64,000 nucleotides of DNA, taken from positions 14,898,001-14,962,000 of the forward strand of contig JAIVEN010000023.1 of NCBI GenBank assembly GCA_026686845.1, read 5' to 3'. How positions within the stretch are numbered: position 1 is the first letter of the stretch; each line of letters opens with the position of its first letter. Positions 12,151 to 25,300 of this stretch are shown in pieces. The position numbers were made by a program, and so were the translations under genes. The notes below the pieces were generated by a model that worked only from the letters and a program-made list of their open reading frames with translations, was not told the origin of the DNA and ran no database searches. The stretch comes from Adenanthera pavonina (Eukaryota; Streptophyta; Magnoliopsida; Fabales; Fabaceae).

Positions 12151-12264
12151 ATGATGGATGATCAAGATCTGGGTTTCTTTGCCAATTTTCTTGGCATTTT
12201 TATTTTTGTTCTGGTAATAGCATACCACTATGTCATGGCTGACCCAAAGTATGAAGGAAACTAG
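12151..12264 (+). CDS. OST4: Oligosaccharyltransferase subunit OST4 (37 aa)
   Basis: A 38-codon reading frame beginning MMDDQDLGFFANFLGIFIF and ending ADPKYEGN. It matches the recalled plant OST4 microprotein almost residue for residue in length and in its three parts: a short lumenal start, one transmembrane helix (about residues 8-28) and a short polar tail. OST4 is a subunit of the oligosaccharyltransferase complex in the ER membrane; it stabilises the contact between the catalytic STT3 and other subunits in N-glycosylation. The first of two adjacent ATGs (12151, 12154) follows an intron acceptor directly. Plant relatives usually have one Met here, so either may be used. The frame is intact. 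The gene diverges from the CUE gene and converges with the FUSC-type gene. Confidence 0.93.
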   Translation: MMDDQDLGFFANFLGIFIFVLVIAYHYVMADPKYEGN

Positions 12265-12754
12265 GACCCTTTCGAAGATGTAATATTTATGCTATAGATT
12301 TTGTGAGTTGTTTTGGAGGTAGAATTTGAGTTGATATTATTTAAAGAACTAAGTTTGGGAATGTGAACGCTATCTTATTGCTGTAACTTTTATAAACTCT
12401 ACAGGTTCATTCGCTCCAATTCTTGCTATATATTTGTGTGCTTCCAACACCATGGTTTGGTTAAATTTAAATAACTATGTTCGGCTTATTATAAGTTAGA
12501 GGATTTTGTTAGATTAGTTAGTACCTTATTCTGGTGCAGGCAATATAAGTGCAATATATAATTGATATCTTTTTTTGTCTGAAGTTCCACATTTTATCCA
12601 TCCCACGCTGCCTAAGGGACTATAGCTATTCATTCCATTTTCTGGATCCAAACATCCACTATTGGAGCTTCACGTCGAGTGATTTCGAATGTGTCTTCTA
12701 CATCTAATAGGTTAGTTAGTATGGCCTAGAGCCCTAGACGTTATGGGGCTAAGT
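12265..12754. other. Convergent 3' region of OST4 and the FUSC-type gene
   Basis: No coding sequence seen. It should contain the OST4 3' UTR at the left and the 3' UTR of the FUSC-type gene at the right, about 490 bp between the two stop codons. Confidence 0.5.
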
Positions 12755-15700
12755 TTATTTCGAACGTAGAGCATTGATCGTACAATAGATTTCACTGAGG
12801 CTTGAATCACTTGAGGGATTCTCCCACATAAGTAGTTCTTTTACTTCATTCTCAATCTTAATTGTTTCTCTCATCAAGCCACTGATGCAGAATCCCAAGC
12901 AACTGTAATGAACAATTATTTCGTCTCGAACGCCCTCCTCATCTGTGTTAGAATGAACTCCATCAGCCATCTCCTCCAAATGTTGTAGGAAAGAGCAAGT
13001 AATACTTTCGGCCTCTTCATTACCACACAGGACTCTAATTATATCTGCATTGGAATGTTCACCTAATTCGATGTCGCAAGTGCGATTTCTAGTCTTCCAT
13101 TGCTGTTCAAGTTTCCTGAGAGACTTGATCCTGGTTATCTCTTCAAGGCATTTCAGAGTGGGGCCAACTTTGGTCTTGAAAAGCTCTATGATCTCGTTCA
13201 CTCTTTCTTCTTGTTCCACTGACGTTGCTCCTTCTTTCAGTGACAATCTTGAGATATTTTCCATTGAGTATGCCACAAAAAGTAAGAGATCTATCATCGT
13301 TGATGAGGATTCCATTATCTTCCTGTAGCAAGCACCGTGGAAAGGAAGGAACCAGAAATTTGGCTCCAACTCAGCCTCCTTTATGAACTCTTCCAATTGA
13401 CACACAATAGACTTGAGCTTTTTTTGCCTCTCTCGCAATTCTTGAGAATTATTCCAAGATGGCGTTTGCTTATCGTTGGCAATACTGTCAATGCAATCCC
13501 CAAGTGCCCTTAAGCTGTGGGAAAGTTCAGATTTTGCTAGACTTGCCCCTCTTGAGGGGTTAAAAAGGATCTCCACAACTATGAAACAAGTGAGTCCAAT
13601 TGTAGCCTCGTTAATTCGAGCAATTGCAAACTGTTCAGGAGGGCCATAATTCTTCCTTCCGAGAATTAGGAGTGCCCCTATAATTGCCGAAATCCCACCA
13701 GCTTGGCCATACATCTTACTATGCATTAAAAAAGAAGAGAAAATGACCCACGGCAGAAGAGGTATGAACCTGAAACCCCCAAATTTTTTAAACAGAGAGC
13801 TACAAATGATCCCGTAGATTGATCCCATTGCTGTTCCTTGTCCTCGAGCATTAGCAACTGAGAATGTTGGCTGTCTTCTCGTGACAAAACTGATTGCAAT
13901 TGTAAGTCCCGACCAATATGCATTCTCTTTGTCATATATCAAACCAAATAACACAGCCAGGCCCAAAGAAACAGAGCACTTGGATGCAAAAGCCAAATTC
14001 TGGAAGCTGGGTAGCATGTTGATAATAACCTCTTTGATCCTCTTGGAGCTCCTGTGCTGATCAGCGTCAGTTTTCTGGGTTTTCTCTTCCATATTATTGG
14101 TGTTCAAAACGATAGGAGCGTCCTCTAGGAGAAGTTGAACACAATAGAGAAAAAATGAAGTTGGGAGGTGTTTATAGGCTACGGATAAATTCTTGAGAGA
14201 CAATGGGAGGCTATTCAAGTTTTCTTTGTTCTTGCTTTCTGGGGCTGTGGCTGTGGTTGTATCAAAAGAAGCAAAGCACAAAGTTTGTTTATTTAATTTG
14301 AGGCTCATTCGTCCTCTGCAATCGAGCAAAACACTCCTGAGCTCCTCATCAATGACACCGACAGGAAATGAAGTGCAGCTTGAGAGAGCAATGTCCATTC
14401 CTCGTATTGGTATCTCCTTCTCTTGCAATTTGTCATTGAAGGCCCTCATTAGAGGCCTTTCCCAACGCACACCATCCTGTGATGAACAAACGAAACACTT
14501 AATTGCCTATGGGTAAATTATGTGCCTTTATTTTATTACGATGTTAATTAGCTTACCAGGTTACTCTTAATTCTCTCAAGAAGCTTGGCTCCTGCTTTAG
14601 CTAGTGACTTAGATTGAGTGAATAAGTGATGACCCGTTGAGTTGTCTGATGCACAGATAGCCTCTAGATTGTGATCAAACCTCGCAGAAGCATTCTCAGC
14701 GTATAATTCGGCTGCCTTTTTTACCTGAAAGCAAGAAAATTGATATCTTAATGAAACCTAGGATTGTTACAATGTGCAGTAGATAATTCATACATAGTGG
14801 AGGTCCTAGCATCATAGGACAGAGGACCCGACTCTTTGAAGGAGATATACGTGGGGAGGAAATGGAGAAAATTGGGCAGCTTTTGAAAGGCAATGAAGCA
14901 TCGAAAAAAGGTTAGATTATGGTGGGTCCTCATTTTTTTTTCATTCGTTGATTGAAATCATTATCTTTTGAACAGGTCCTTTTTGTTCCCATTATCACCT
15001 AACAGAGATCCCATCATTTAATTTTGTTCCTCAAAATGATAGGCCTAATGCTGGCCATTCAGACAGACTTAATCCAAACTCATATGCTAACATGCATACG
15101 TTGTTGTAATATATATATATATATATATATTATTTATACATCTTTAGAATCCCATAAAAATAGTTTGATGTTAGGCAGTTTGATGTTAGGTAAACATATC
15201 CAAAGCTGCCAAGGATGTTTGAAAAGATTACTAAATTTTCTCGTAATGCTTGCCGTTATTCTCAGTACAATCACCTTTGCTACTATAATAATAATATTTC
15301 GAAAGTGTCAAATACAATTTCTTTTTCTTTCAAAACAAAAACAAAAGTTATCAAAAGCCTCACTCACACAAGCACATGTAGATTAGAACATGCACATGGA
15401 GACAAGACAATGCTTCCAGATTGCACATTTGTGGGAATTAAATTACTTTCAGGATTAGTTAAAGGGTTGTCTTAAGACAAACTAATCTACGTAAGTTACA
15501 TTTAGAAATGGTTTGATGTTGGATTAAAAATTAGTAAAACTGCTGACAGTGTCTGACGGTGATTAACAATTGCTATTATTCTTCTAAGTAGAAAGATTTA
15601 ATGATCAAAACATTATTATAATATTGAGAATGATTTAAGGGTAGAAAAGTAGGGGCTAAAATAGAAAATTCCATCCAAATGCGGATATGGAAAGCAAGCA

Positions 15701-16966
15701 AGAAACATGGTTTAGTTTGTAGTCCGTTTATTTCGTGCTTCATGATCATGCTAAATGATGGGTATGTACATCAAACGCTACCGAAATATCTCTCTCTTTT
15801 TTTGCACATGGACACAAAACACTTCGAGACAAATAAGGTGGCTCTTGTATTGCTGCTTTATTGGTGAAAACTCGTTTTGCCAAAATTTCCTTTCTAGGCA
15901 GTTCTAACAAACTTTTTCATAACTTTGTTTCAGGAGTTACCTACAAACGAGGTTAGATAATTTTCGTGAAAAAATTGTTAGATCTCCGGAGACTGCATTG
16001 AAAAAGAAAACTGTAATTTTATTATGTATATGTATCAAGATTTTTCTTGAGGCCTATAAAACATCAATATATCATATATATTAATATAATTTATACCAAG
16101 TCATACTATTTCTAAATCATGCGACTCACTTTTTAGACCCAGTGTAATATAGGAAAAAAAGTGTGTAATTGATAAACATTGGAAGCACGTCCGAGGATAC
16201 ATTTAAAAGAACTTAAACTGAAATGATCATCAGAGCAGTTCTCGCTCTAAATACCGATCATGGCTACAAAACTTCTAAATTGGATCCCCTTCTAAAACTT
16301 CTCGTTCTCTCTATACCAATAAAATAAATCCAGTTTTTTTTTTCTTCCGGTAGTAACTATAAGATCATGCCATTATAACTTGCAAAATTTAAACAACAAA
16401 AGAGAGTGATGTACCTGAAAATGAGCAAGTCGAGGATAAGGAAAGAGCAAGGCCAAGACGGAAGCTAACGCTCCAAGGGCAGTACTAGAAGCCACGTGAA
16501 TTGGATGCTTCAGAACTCCACCTTCTGCACCATGGATCACTGTGCTCACGTACACAATCACTAGCTGCCCAAATGCAATCCTCTTAGTCATCAAGTGTGT
16601 CGACTCTGGCACCGCCACCACAAATGCACTCACAGCCATGGCGGTTGCTGCCACCCGGGTGGAAAAGTGGGCAGGTCCCACCACCTGCAGCCCAACAATG
16701 GACAGGATCATAGCCTGAAGGGTCGCACAAAAGACGTGCCAGCAACCTCTGATGGTGTCACCCAGGTTTGCATCAGACACTACGAGGATTGTTGTCACAT
16801 AAGAGAAAGCCGGGAATTCGAGGTATTGGCGGAGCGGCGCTGGGCAGTGCAGGGTGGTGTAGCCTACTATGGTGCATGCCAAGGTGGTTCGTAGAGCCGA
16901 GCCAAGCCGAGCTCGCCATAGCTCAGCCCTTGTGTCGCCAATGGTGGTTGCTTTTGACATGTTCAT
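12755..16966 (-). CDS. FUSC/aromatic acid exporter-like membrane protein, three exons
   Basis: Exons 16415-16966, 14557-14724 and 12755-14476 join with consistent phases and GT-AG borders to 813 codons plus stop. The start is the ATG at 16964-16966 (MNMSKATTIGD); a second ATG lies two codons later, and the frame further upstream has no ATG. Two membrane blocks are visible, as in the plant family annotated FUSC-like or p-hydroxybenzoate efflux subunit AaeB-like (Arabidopsis At2g28780 type, recalled). Block 1 is at residues about 20-185 (RARLGSALRTTLACTIVGY, SYVTTILVVSDANLGDTIRG). Block 2 is at about 400-550 (FASKCSVSLGLAVLFGLIY, YWSGLTIAISFVTRRQPTF). A helical, charged cytosolic tail follows. 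Likely a plasma-membrane transporter; the substrate is unknown. Intron 1 (14725-16414) is long and contains an AT dinucleotide run. No lesion seen. Confidence 0.9.
15109..15131. repeat. (AT)n microsatellite in intron 1 of the FUSC-type gene
   Basis: Uninterrupted AT dinucleotides, about 11 units, within the long first intron. Confidence 0.9.
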
Positions 16967-19900
16967 GAGAACAAAGATCAGAATCAACTGAGAGAATTGA
17001 AAGCAGAAGAGGGCTGGAGGAGCCTAACTAAGTTGGGCTTTCTAATAAATGGCAAGAGGCTTGAGAAATAGACCTCCAAACACTCTAGTTTTAGTTTTCT
17101 TTTGGTATAGTAAATTGGTGCTTAATTTATTAGTTGAATATATACCAACAAGTAAGAAGAAGTGATTCCATTAGATAAAAGAACAAATAAATAAATAAAC
17201 ACATGAGGGGAAGAGTAGTTCAAATTAGTGGGATCCTTGCGATCGAGGAATATGATTCGTTATCTTTCTGCATCAGCAGCACAAGTCCAAAAACAAAATT
17301 TAATGGGACTGGACTGCCCTTTCTTTCCAACTTCAAATGAATATTTTAGATGAGTAGACCTGTGTGTGGGTGTGTGTGATTTTTTTTCTTTTTCTTTTTT
17401 TTTTTAATGTTTCCTTCATCCCAATTGTCATTATATTGTAACTTATTTGCTCATATCCATATTCTTTTTTGTTACATGTCCACCTTAAAATAGGGCAACC
17501 ACAAACCCAATAAACCGTGAACATAATATAGACCAGAAGTTTGTGCAGTAGGACCTATATATAAGACACCAACAGCAGCTTGGTTGACTAGTGGCAACAA
17601 GAACATCACATCTCCATTTAGAATATCTGCGAACCGAAGTTTATATATATATGTATGTATCATGTGGGTGCAGCAGAGAGAGAAAGGATGGGTACAGAGG
17701 GAATTGGAAAGGAGTTAGAAGATGGAAACTGAAATTGAAGTAATTTTGGAGTGATGAAGACGGTATTGCGAAAAGGACAGAATGAGTTGATGAGGGAGCA
17801 GGACAAACCAGAAATTCAGGATCGTATAATGTTGTCATGCCTTCCCACCCCAAAATGAAACTCCGTGGGAATCTAAACTGAAACTCTTACATGTGTGGGA
17901 CGACAGATTCATGTGGTTGAACCCATCGGCATTTCAGATGGTGTCGCTTCAAATATTTAAACGTAGCACAGCGCGTCAAGTCCGTCCATCATATCACACT
18001 TAATTTATGTGTCGCTAACCAATGGTGGATGAAGCTCCCTCTAACCCTGGGTATTGGGTTCCATATGGGCCATACATGCAAGTGAAGCACAAACCATACA
18101 TAATATATAAATGTTCACTTCAAAATCCACCACAAGAAGATGATGTTAGATGAAATTAAATCAATTCATGTCTTCTCCCTCTTACTTATTATGGTCTTGG
18201 ATTTTATTGCTGCGTATCTTTATGTCCACTGTGTGCGTATGAGAGACTCAATAAAGCATTTAAGTACGTACGTGTTGTGTGTGTGTGTGTGTGTATATAA
18301 TACATCTTTTCCTTCCTATTTCTTGGGTTTTTCTTTTTGAATGTTCTGGAGGACATTATCCTTATAGCGTTGATCCTTTGTTTAAGAACTCCGTACGTGA
18401 CACACACACACACATAACACATGTGTGGGGTGATTTACATGAGTGATATATGATAGGGTATATCCATTAACCCTTTACTTGATTCAAGAGATTTGGAAGG
18501 AGAGAAGAGGTAAAATTTTCCATTCTATTTCTCATAGCCCCCTTCTCTCCCTTTCATTTAAATGTGAGAGGAAAAATATTCTTTCTACTTATTTGATTAA
18601 AAAAGAAAAATAGAATTAAAAATTTTCTCTCCCCTCCCCTTCCTTTCCTTCCAAATTTCTCAAACCACATTAAAGGTAAGAGTCTTAGTTACAAGTCCTT
18701 ATTAGAACAAGTGGAAAATACACCATGAAAATACGAATTCCCAAAGCAATGACTAGCTAAGAGCTGCTTCCCTACATGCATATTATATATTTGCCACGTA
18801 TATGATATAATATGCATATTAATTATACGATGAGTGTTACATGTTTTAATATTATATATTAATTATCATTAGGCTAGGATTAGAAGTTTAAAATGAAATG
18901 ATCATTAATAGAATGATATGAAATGAAATGGAGTGACGTGGAACGCAACATAATATTCCGTAATTTAAAAGTTTCATATAGAAAAGTAATAGTTTTGTTT
19001 GACCACTATTTGAAAATTAATAAAAAATAAACGGAACAGAATGAATTATAATTTTTTGTTTCAATATTACCCTTATGAATTAATTTAGAAAAAGAACTAG
19101 TGGCTATTAGTTTAAGAAAAAATAAATGTGTTTAAGTTATAATTAAATATTTATAAAAAAAATCAGCTATCAACTAAATTTGTAAATATACATTAATTAA
19201 AAGATGAAACAACTTGGATTGAAATGAAAAACAAGATTACACATAAAATAAATATAAAAAAAATTAATATAGTATAGAGAATAGGAAGTAAGTATGATGT
19301 AATAGAAAGAGGGAGACGGGAGAGGTTAATGTGAGAATAAGAGTAGAGTGAGAGGTGCAATACATATTTATATAAGGATATGGATAATTTTATAATTATA
19401 ATATTAACATTAATCCATTTCCTCATTGACCCCCCAATTTGGGAAAATAGAAAAAATTAAGTTAAAGATGACTAAGAATAGATTGGAAGATCATCACTTG
19501 TCAATCCTATTTTTTTTATAAAAAGTTCTTCCAAAATAATGGTCAAGATTCATTAATCATCCCGCTTTATTCTATTTCATCCAAAATAAAACTCCGACTA
19601 AGAAATACTCTAAAATGATTCAATAAATTACTCAAAATCTTATATAAATAAAACTCTATTTTTTGCTTAAAATGCTTCATAAAACACTGTTCTTTTATAT
19701 TGTTCATTTTCATTGTATACTTTTATACTTGTATTATAAAATTTTAAAATTTATCATATTTAATATCATGTATTGTATCATACATGATATATATGTTATT
19801 TTCATATTTATGCAACATAAATAGACTTCCATAACTACATGTAGTCAACAAAAAAAAAAAGTTATCGCTAATGTAAATTTAACGAGAAACTTGGTAAATA

Positions 19901-20604
19901 TAAGTTTTCTCACTCACTAGATAGTAAAAAGTATGAGAGAAAAATATAAATTTCTTGTTAAATACAAAAATCTAAAAAACAATAAGTTAATAGTTAATAC
20001 TCATGCGAAAGACTACTTAGTAAGAAAATATAAGGAAGATTTCTTTCTTGCATTTAGCAATAGAATATTTTGTTGCTAAAAAAATGTGGCGAGAAAATCA
20101 CGAAAAAAAAAAGAAAGAAAAAAAATCTTGCTAATTAAACTTGTTAAGCGATTGAGAAGTTGTGAGAAAACTTCTCCTCACTCTTCCCTTACTATTTGTG
20201 TTAGCAAGGAATGAAGGAATATATGGGGAAAAAAACACGATTCTCTCGCTCTTTTTCTATTTTTTTGTTTGGGCAGTCAATTAAATTTGCCTAACTACTT
20301 CTATACTGAGGATGAATTGGATCAATATATTCATATTGCTCATGAAGTTTTGTTTTGACTTTTGAGTAGTAATGCTTCTCTCCGCACAGCTCATTGAAGT
20401 CCTCCCACTTTCTAAGCTACACTTTTCAATTCGCTGCGATTTCTATTACTTCTTGAACTCTTCGTTCAGTTTCTCTATATATGCTTTTTCCTTCAAGAGA
20501 CATGAGTGTTTTTGTATTCCCTATTGTTCATCATCTTGTTATAGACTATACACTAAACAACTTTTAGCCAAACGACTAATAATGTTAAACTCGTTATAAA
20601 AATA
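16967..20604. other. AT-rich intergenic region, no genes seen
   Basis: No conserved coding sequence or RNA gene. About 16967-17100 would be the leader and promoter of the FUSC-type gene. A (GT)n run (18276-18295) and a (CA)n run (about 18400-18414) face each other in inverted orientation. 18470-18670 has purine- and pyrimidine-rich blocks in inverted arrangement that may be a decayed MITE. About 19850-20230 repeats short GAGAAAA/TTTTCTC strings without a clear boundary. Confidence 0.4.
18266..18414. repeat. Facing (GT)n and (CA)n microsatellites
   Basis: TACGTG followed by a GT run at about 18268-18295, and TACGTGACACAC at about 18393-18414. The CA run can pair with the upstream GT run, giving an imperfect foldback. 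Confidence 0.7.
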
Positions 20605-20871
20605 CTTCTTCCGCTCGATATTATAAGGTATATTGTATGACAAGTTTTTGGTCCAAAATATAAGGCATCAGATATTTTTTTCCCATTTTACCCATGTCTT
20701 TAATGCTTTATCTCTCTTCATGTATAACTCTCAAATGATAATAGAATGGAGTATTTAATAATGGTAAAACAGGAAATGTAAGTATTTTTTACATTGATTT
20801 GAATTGAAAAGTGATTTTCTTAATATGCGTGTAATTAATACAAAATGCCTTATAATGTGGACCGGAGAAAG
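20605..20871. mobile_element. Stowaway-like MITE (267 bp)
   Basis: The left end CTTCTTCCGCTCGATATTAT and the inverse of the right end (CTTTCTCCGGTCCACATTAT) are imperfect terminal inverted repeats of about 25 bp, flanked by TA on both sides (20603-20604, 20872-20873). TA duplications and a CTCC-type end are the hallmarks of Stowaway (Tc1/mariner) MITEs. No coding capacity. Internal sequence is shared with the copies at 22025 and 46743. Confidence 0.8.
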
Positions 20872-20926
20872 TATATAGTTAATCGTAACAAACAATAATG
20901 ACAATTAATGATTAAGAATTAATGCT

Positions 20927-20946
20927 ATATATATATATATATATAT
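20927..20946. repeat. (TA)n microsatellite
   Basis: AT dinucleotide run in intergenic DNA. Confidence 0.85.
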
Positions 20947-22024
20947 GTATATAAAACCAAGCTTGGTGGAAGTTCACATCACAAGAAATTGACTTTTATT
21001 TAGAGCATATCAGAATGCGTGAGAGGATATGCAGGTGATAATGTTTGTAGAAGCGCAGGTAAAATTTCGTTAAGCTTGGCATGACATGGTTCCTCAATCG
21101 GCTAAGAATGAACAAGTGTCAAAATTGCCCCAAATAATATACGAACACTCCCCAATTAATTGGATTAAGAGTCAGATATCCATCAAAATATGCAGACACG
21201 CACACACACACACACATATTTGTGCTATATATCCACTTTCACTCTGATAACTCGAAAAAAGAGTTTTCTTTTAGCCAAATTTTCATCATATATCATATTA
21301 TATGTACTTGTGACCCCCTCACATTGTACGGGCTGCCTTTTCTTTTTAATTATGATATACGTTGTGAAGTTGTTGTCAAGTGAAAATATGGACAATTTAT
21401 GATCAATATTATTGGCTACTTTGTGTACAGAGATGGTCTACTGAGCTAACCACGTTTACAATACGCTTGATTACAATGTGAGAAATACAATTATAACTAA
21501 TGACATAATCTTAATGTGAATGGAATTTGTAATACGATGATAAATTGATCTTTTTGGCCACCAAGTTCAGAATATATTGATGAGGAACAAATTTATTGTC
21601 AGTTTATAAGTAAAATCATTTTAGTGTATATCACGTCTTTATGATTATTATAGTTAATTTTGTTACATTTTGAGTATCAAACAGATAGAGCTTGAAATAT
21701 CAACAAAAAACACACACAAGTTTTATTGTTTAACAAATACATATATATGACGACAAATAATATTGGTCTAAAAGTTGAAAATCTATAGTAGATCTACTAC
21801 AAATCGCAATGTTGAAAAATGATTTCAAGGTAGTGTATAGGGTTATATATATGTATGTATACGACGTTGAGTTCAATAACAAAACCCCACCGGCTATAGT
21901 TATTATTAGTTTGTTACACAATTGTTGAGCCTGTGTTTGATCATGTAAACTGAAAGGCAGAGTTCATAAACTAGTGGGAAGCAACTTATGACCAAAGTGA
22001 TCCATCCATTCGTGTTTACATATA
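20947..22024. other. AT-rich intergenic, nothing recognised
   Basis: No conserved coding sequence. A short (CA)n run lies near 21197-21217. Confidence 0.4.
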
Positions 22025-22279
22025 TTTTCTCTGTTTCATATTATAAAATAATAAATATATTTTTTAGTCCTATAATATAAGACAACATGATTTTATTTGT
22101 CATTTTTACCTTTTATTAATGAAATGTATAGTATTGTAAATTGTGTTGAAATTATAAAAAGATGAGTATTTAATAGAGATAAAATAGAAATATTTTTATT
22201 TTTTTATTTAAGGATGTTATTTATATTTCTTAATATGTATGAATCATAAATAATGTCTTATAATATGAGACAAAAGGAG
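22025..22279. mobile_element. Stowaway-like MITE (255 bp)
   Basis: Left TTTTCTCTGTTTCATATTAT against the inverse of the right end CTCCTTTTGTCTCATATTAT; TA flanks at 22023-22024 and 22280-22281. Internal similarity to the MITE at 20605 (for example the ATATAAGAC block and the TTAATATG block near the right end) suggests the same family. An AT run (22280-22303) abuts the right end. Confidence 0.75.
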
Positions 22280-22303
22280 TATATATATATATATATATAT
22301 ATA

Positions 22304-25300
22304 GCTTTGCATGTAAATTGTGAAAGGGGTTAAATGTCAATAAATTGAAAAGCAACTTTTGCCCTTTCACAAAAATCTTGAAAAGAAATAATGGAAATGG
22401 GACCGGAGGAAAAAGAAAATTGATGGTGCTTAATTGCCACGTCGAAACCCAAAATATTAGAAAGTGGCTAAAAATCATTCGTTCACTGATTAAGGCAAAA
22501 CACACAAGTCAATGTGGTTTCCTTACTTCTCCGACCCATTATTATTCCTTTCCTTCAAGGCATAGCCACGATATCACCCTGGTGTGGTGCCACTTCATTT
22601 ACCCTTATCTTCATTTTTTATATCAACCAAGCATGCATTCAAAATATATCCTCAATTATTTTGAATGATAATATTTACAGCCTCTTTGGTTTGCTCATTA
22701 CAAGTGTGTGAAGATGATCTTGCTCACATCACCTGAGTGCACGCGTTTGGTTGTGCTATATATCAAGTGATGAAGCTCATGTGGGTAATAAGGATTCCCA
22801 AATTAAAGTGCTAGAACGCACTTATTTTGTAATGTGAAGGAATTCACAATGAGATGAATAGTATCAAAATGACGCTTATACCCTTCTAACTCTCTGAACA
22901 AATAAAATTGCCTCTTCCAATCTAACTCTCTCTGACTAACCAAAGCGACAATGACGAGAGGGGAATGTGCACAATGGTCGACAAAGGTTAGAGAAGTCAT
23001 CATTGAAGGCAAGGGAAGTCATTGTTCCTTCGTCAAAGATTAGAGAAGTCGATGATCGTTCTTCACAGCAAGGGAGATCTCTTTGCAAGTTCACAAATCT
23101 AGAAGCTTACCTCTAGATCTTGCCAATCCTCATCTCACTGTCCTTGTCCTCTATCTTCGGCATCTTTCCTCTTCTTCTTCACGGCATCTCTTTCCTCCCC
23201 TTCTTGGCAGCCTCTCTTCGACACTAGGAAGATCTCTCTTATTCCTTTTCTTTGATTTTGAGCATTTCAAAATTGTGTTAGAGATGTGGAAGAAGTTTTT
23301 CGACAATGGTTGTGGTGGGAGGTCAAGTGTTGCCAGTGGTGGGAAGGTGGAACTCAGTGAGTATGGAAAAAGAAAGGGGGAGATTTTTTTTTTTAATGCA
23401 AGGACATTTTAGTCATTTCTCATTTATTTGTGTTTAATTAAATATAAAAAATAAATTTATTTCTCCTATCCCAATACTAAACCAAACAAACTTATTTAAA
23501 ATTTATATGTAATTATCATTCCATCACTTCTCCTCACACATTTCTCATTCCATCACCTAAATTCTTGGTAATTGAACCAATTGGATTGTTCGAGACTGCA
23601 ATTTGGTGTTTTTCCTAAAAGGAAAAGTGTCTCATGCTTCCTCTCTAATTTGCAATCTTAATTGTTTTTTCAATAATGATCATATAATCCCAGATTTCCC
23701 TCCTAAAATAAGTATACATATACTTTCCTTCATATATATATTGAGATTTGAATTTGTTATATTTTTCATCAATCTTTGTAGACATGTATAATTTGTTTTG
23801 TAAAAAATGCTTAAATAAATTCTTGTCCCTTCCATTTAATTTTTTTCCTGGGAAATTTATATCTCCTAATCATTGATTTTTGGATCCATGACTGCTCCCA
23901 AAGGATACTTACTAACATGACTGCATAATCAACTGAAACCTCCATTAAAAAAAACCAAAAAAAAAAATCCAATGAGGACAATACCCTGTTACTCACTCAC
24001 CCATAACATCAGGGTTACAATTGATAAAGATTGACGAAACTGGGCTGAAACAGAATTTTCAGCTTGATTCTTTTTGAAAGTTGAACCTATTTCAAGCCCC
24101 ACCAACACATGACTTAAAGGCCCAAACAAAACGGGATATTATTCATTAAATTAATTTAATTTACAATTTTAATAAAATAATAATGATATTTAAATATTCA
24201 CGTTAAATAACGACAACCAAAAAATATTCAAATAAATAATGAAATATTATTTATTTTTATACTAATATCACGTCAATAATTAAAATTAATAAATAAAATA
24301 GTAATGAATATCTTATGATTTTATATAATTTATTAAATATTAATAAATTATTATAAAATTAAAATTTTAGAATGACTAAAATTAGTAATTTTATTTTTTA
24401 AATTACAATTAGTTCATTTTAAAATTATAAATTTAATTTTTGGATATTAAAAAAATATTTTTGAAACGTAAATACGATTTTAATTTTATTTTTATTTGAG
24501 CTAAATTTTAAGCAGATTTTAAATATTTGACGTGATTTTTTGGGTCAAAATAGATTTTAAATATATAGTTATAAATGCTTCAATTTTCTACAATTTTATA
24601 TCTTATATCAATAATTAAATAATGGGGCCCTTACATTTTTGCTTGGATGAGAAAAAAAAATGGGAGGAAGAAAAAAATAGGGGAGAGAAAAAAAGAAGAA
24701 GAAGAAGATATTTCTCTTTTTTTTTTTGGAGATATTTTATCTCTTTATACTTAGATGAGGGAAAAAAATGACTAATTACACAATGATAATAATACCTCTA
24801 CTATTTTTAGGAAAATATTTGTATGTAATAAAAATTATTATTCTATCATATTATTTATATAATTTTTATAATATATCACTAAATGAAATTAAGACATAAT
24901 TTTAATTTTAATCTTAATTTTTAATTATTTTGTCCAGTTTTAATTTTTTATTTCAAAAATTATAAAATAATTTTAAAATCCAAAATATATAGCATATCAA
25001 TATTTTGGAGAAAAAAATAACATTAGCATAATAGAACCAAGAAGACGAGGGGAAGAAAAAGTGGGAAAGAAAAAGAGGCAAAAAAAGAAGGGGGAAAAAA
25101 ATAATAGCAGGACCGTAAAGGAAACGGGAAGAATTAAGGGTAAAAAATTTGGAAAATTTTGAAAAGAAAATTTTTTTTAATTTTTTTTTAGAGAAAAGTT
25201 GGGGAAAAATATATGAGACTAACATGTCAATTTCCTCTTAGTTTTCTCTCTTCTTACTTTTTCCTTAGTATCCAAGAAGGGAAAATATGGGTTTATTTGA

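Noticed and set aside
16967..16987. Longer N-terminus for the FUSC-type protein (seven more codons)
   Set aside because: The extension starts at TTG; the first ATG is at 16964-16966.
23083..23412. 109-codon open frame rich in Ser and Leu
   Set aside because: Begins at a non-ATG or weak start, has no family resemblance and lies in a repeat-like block.
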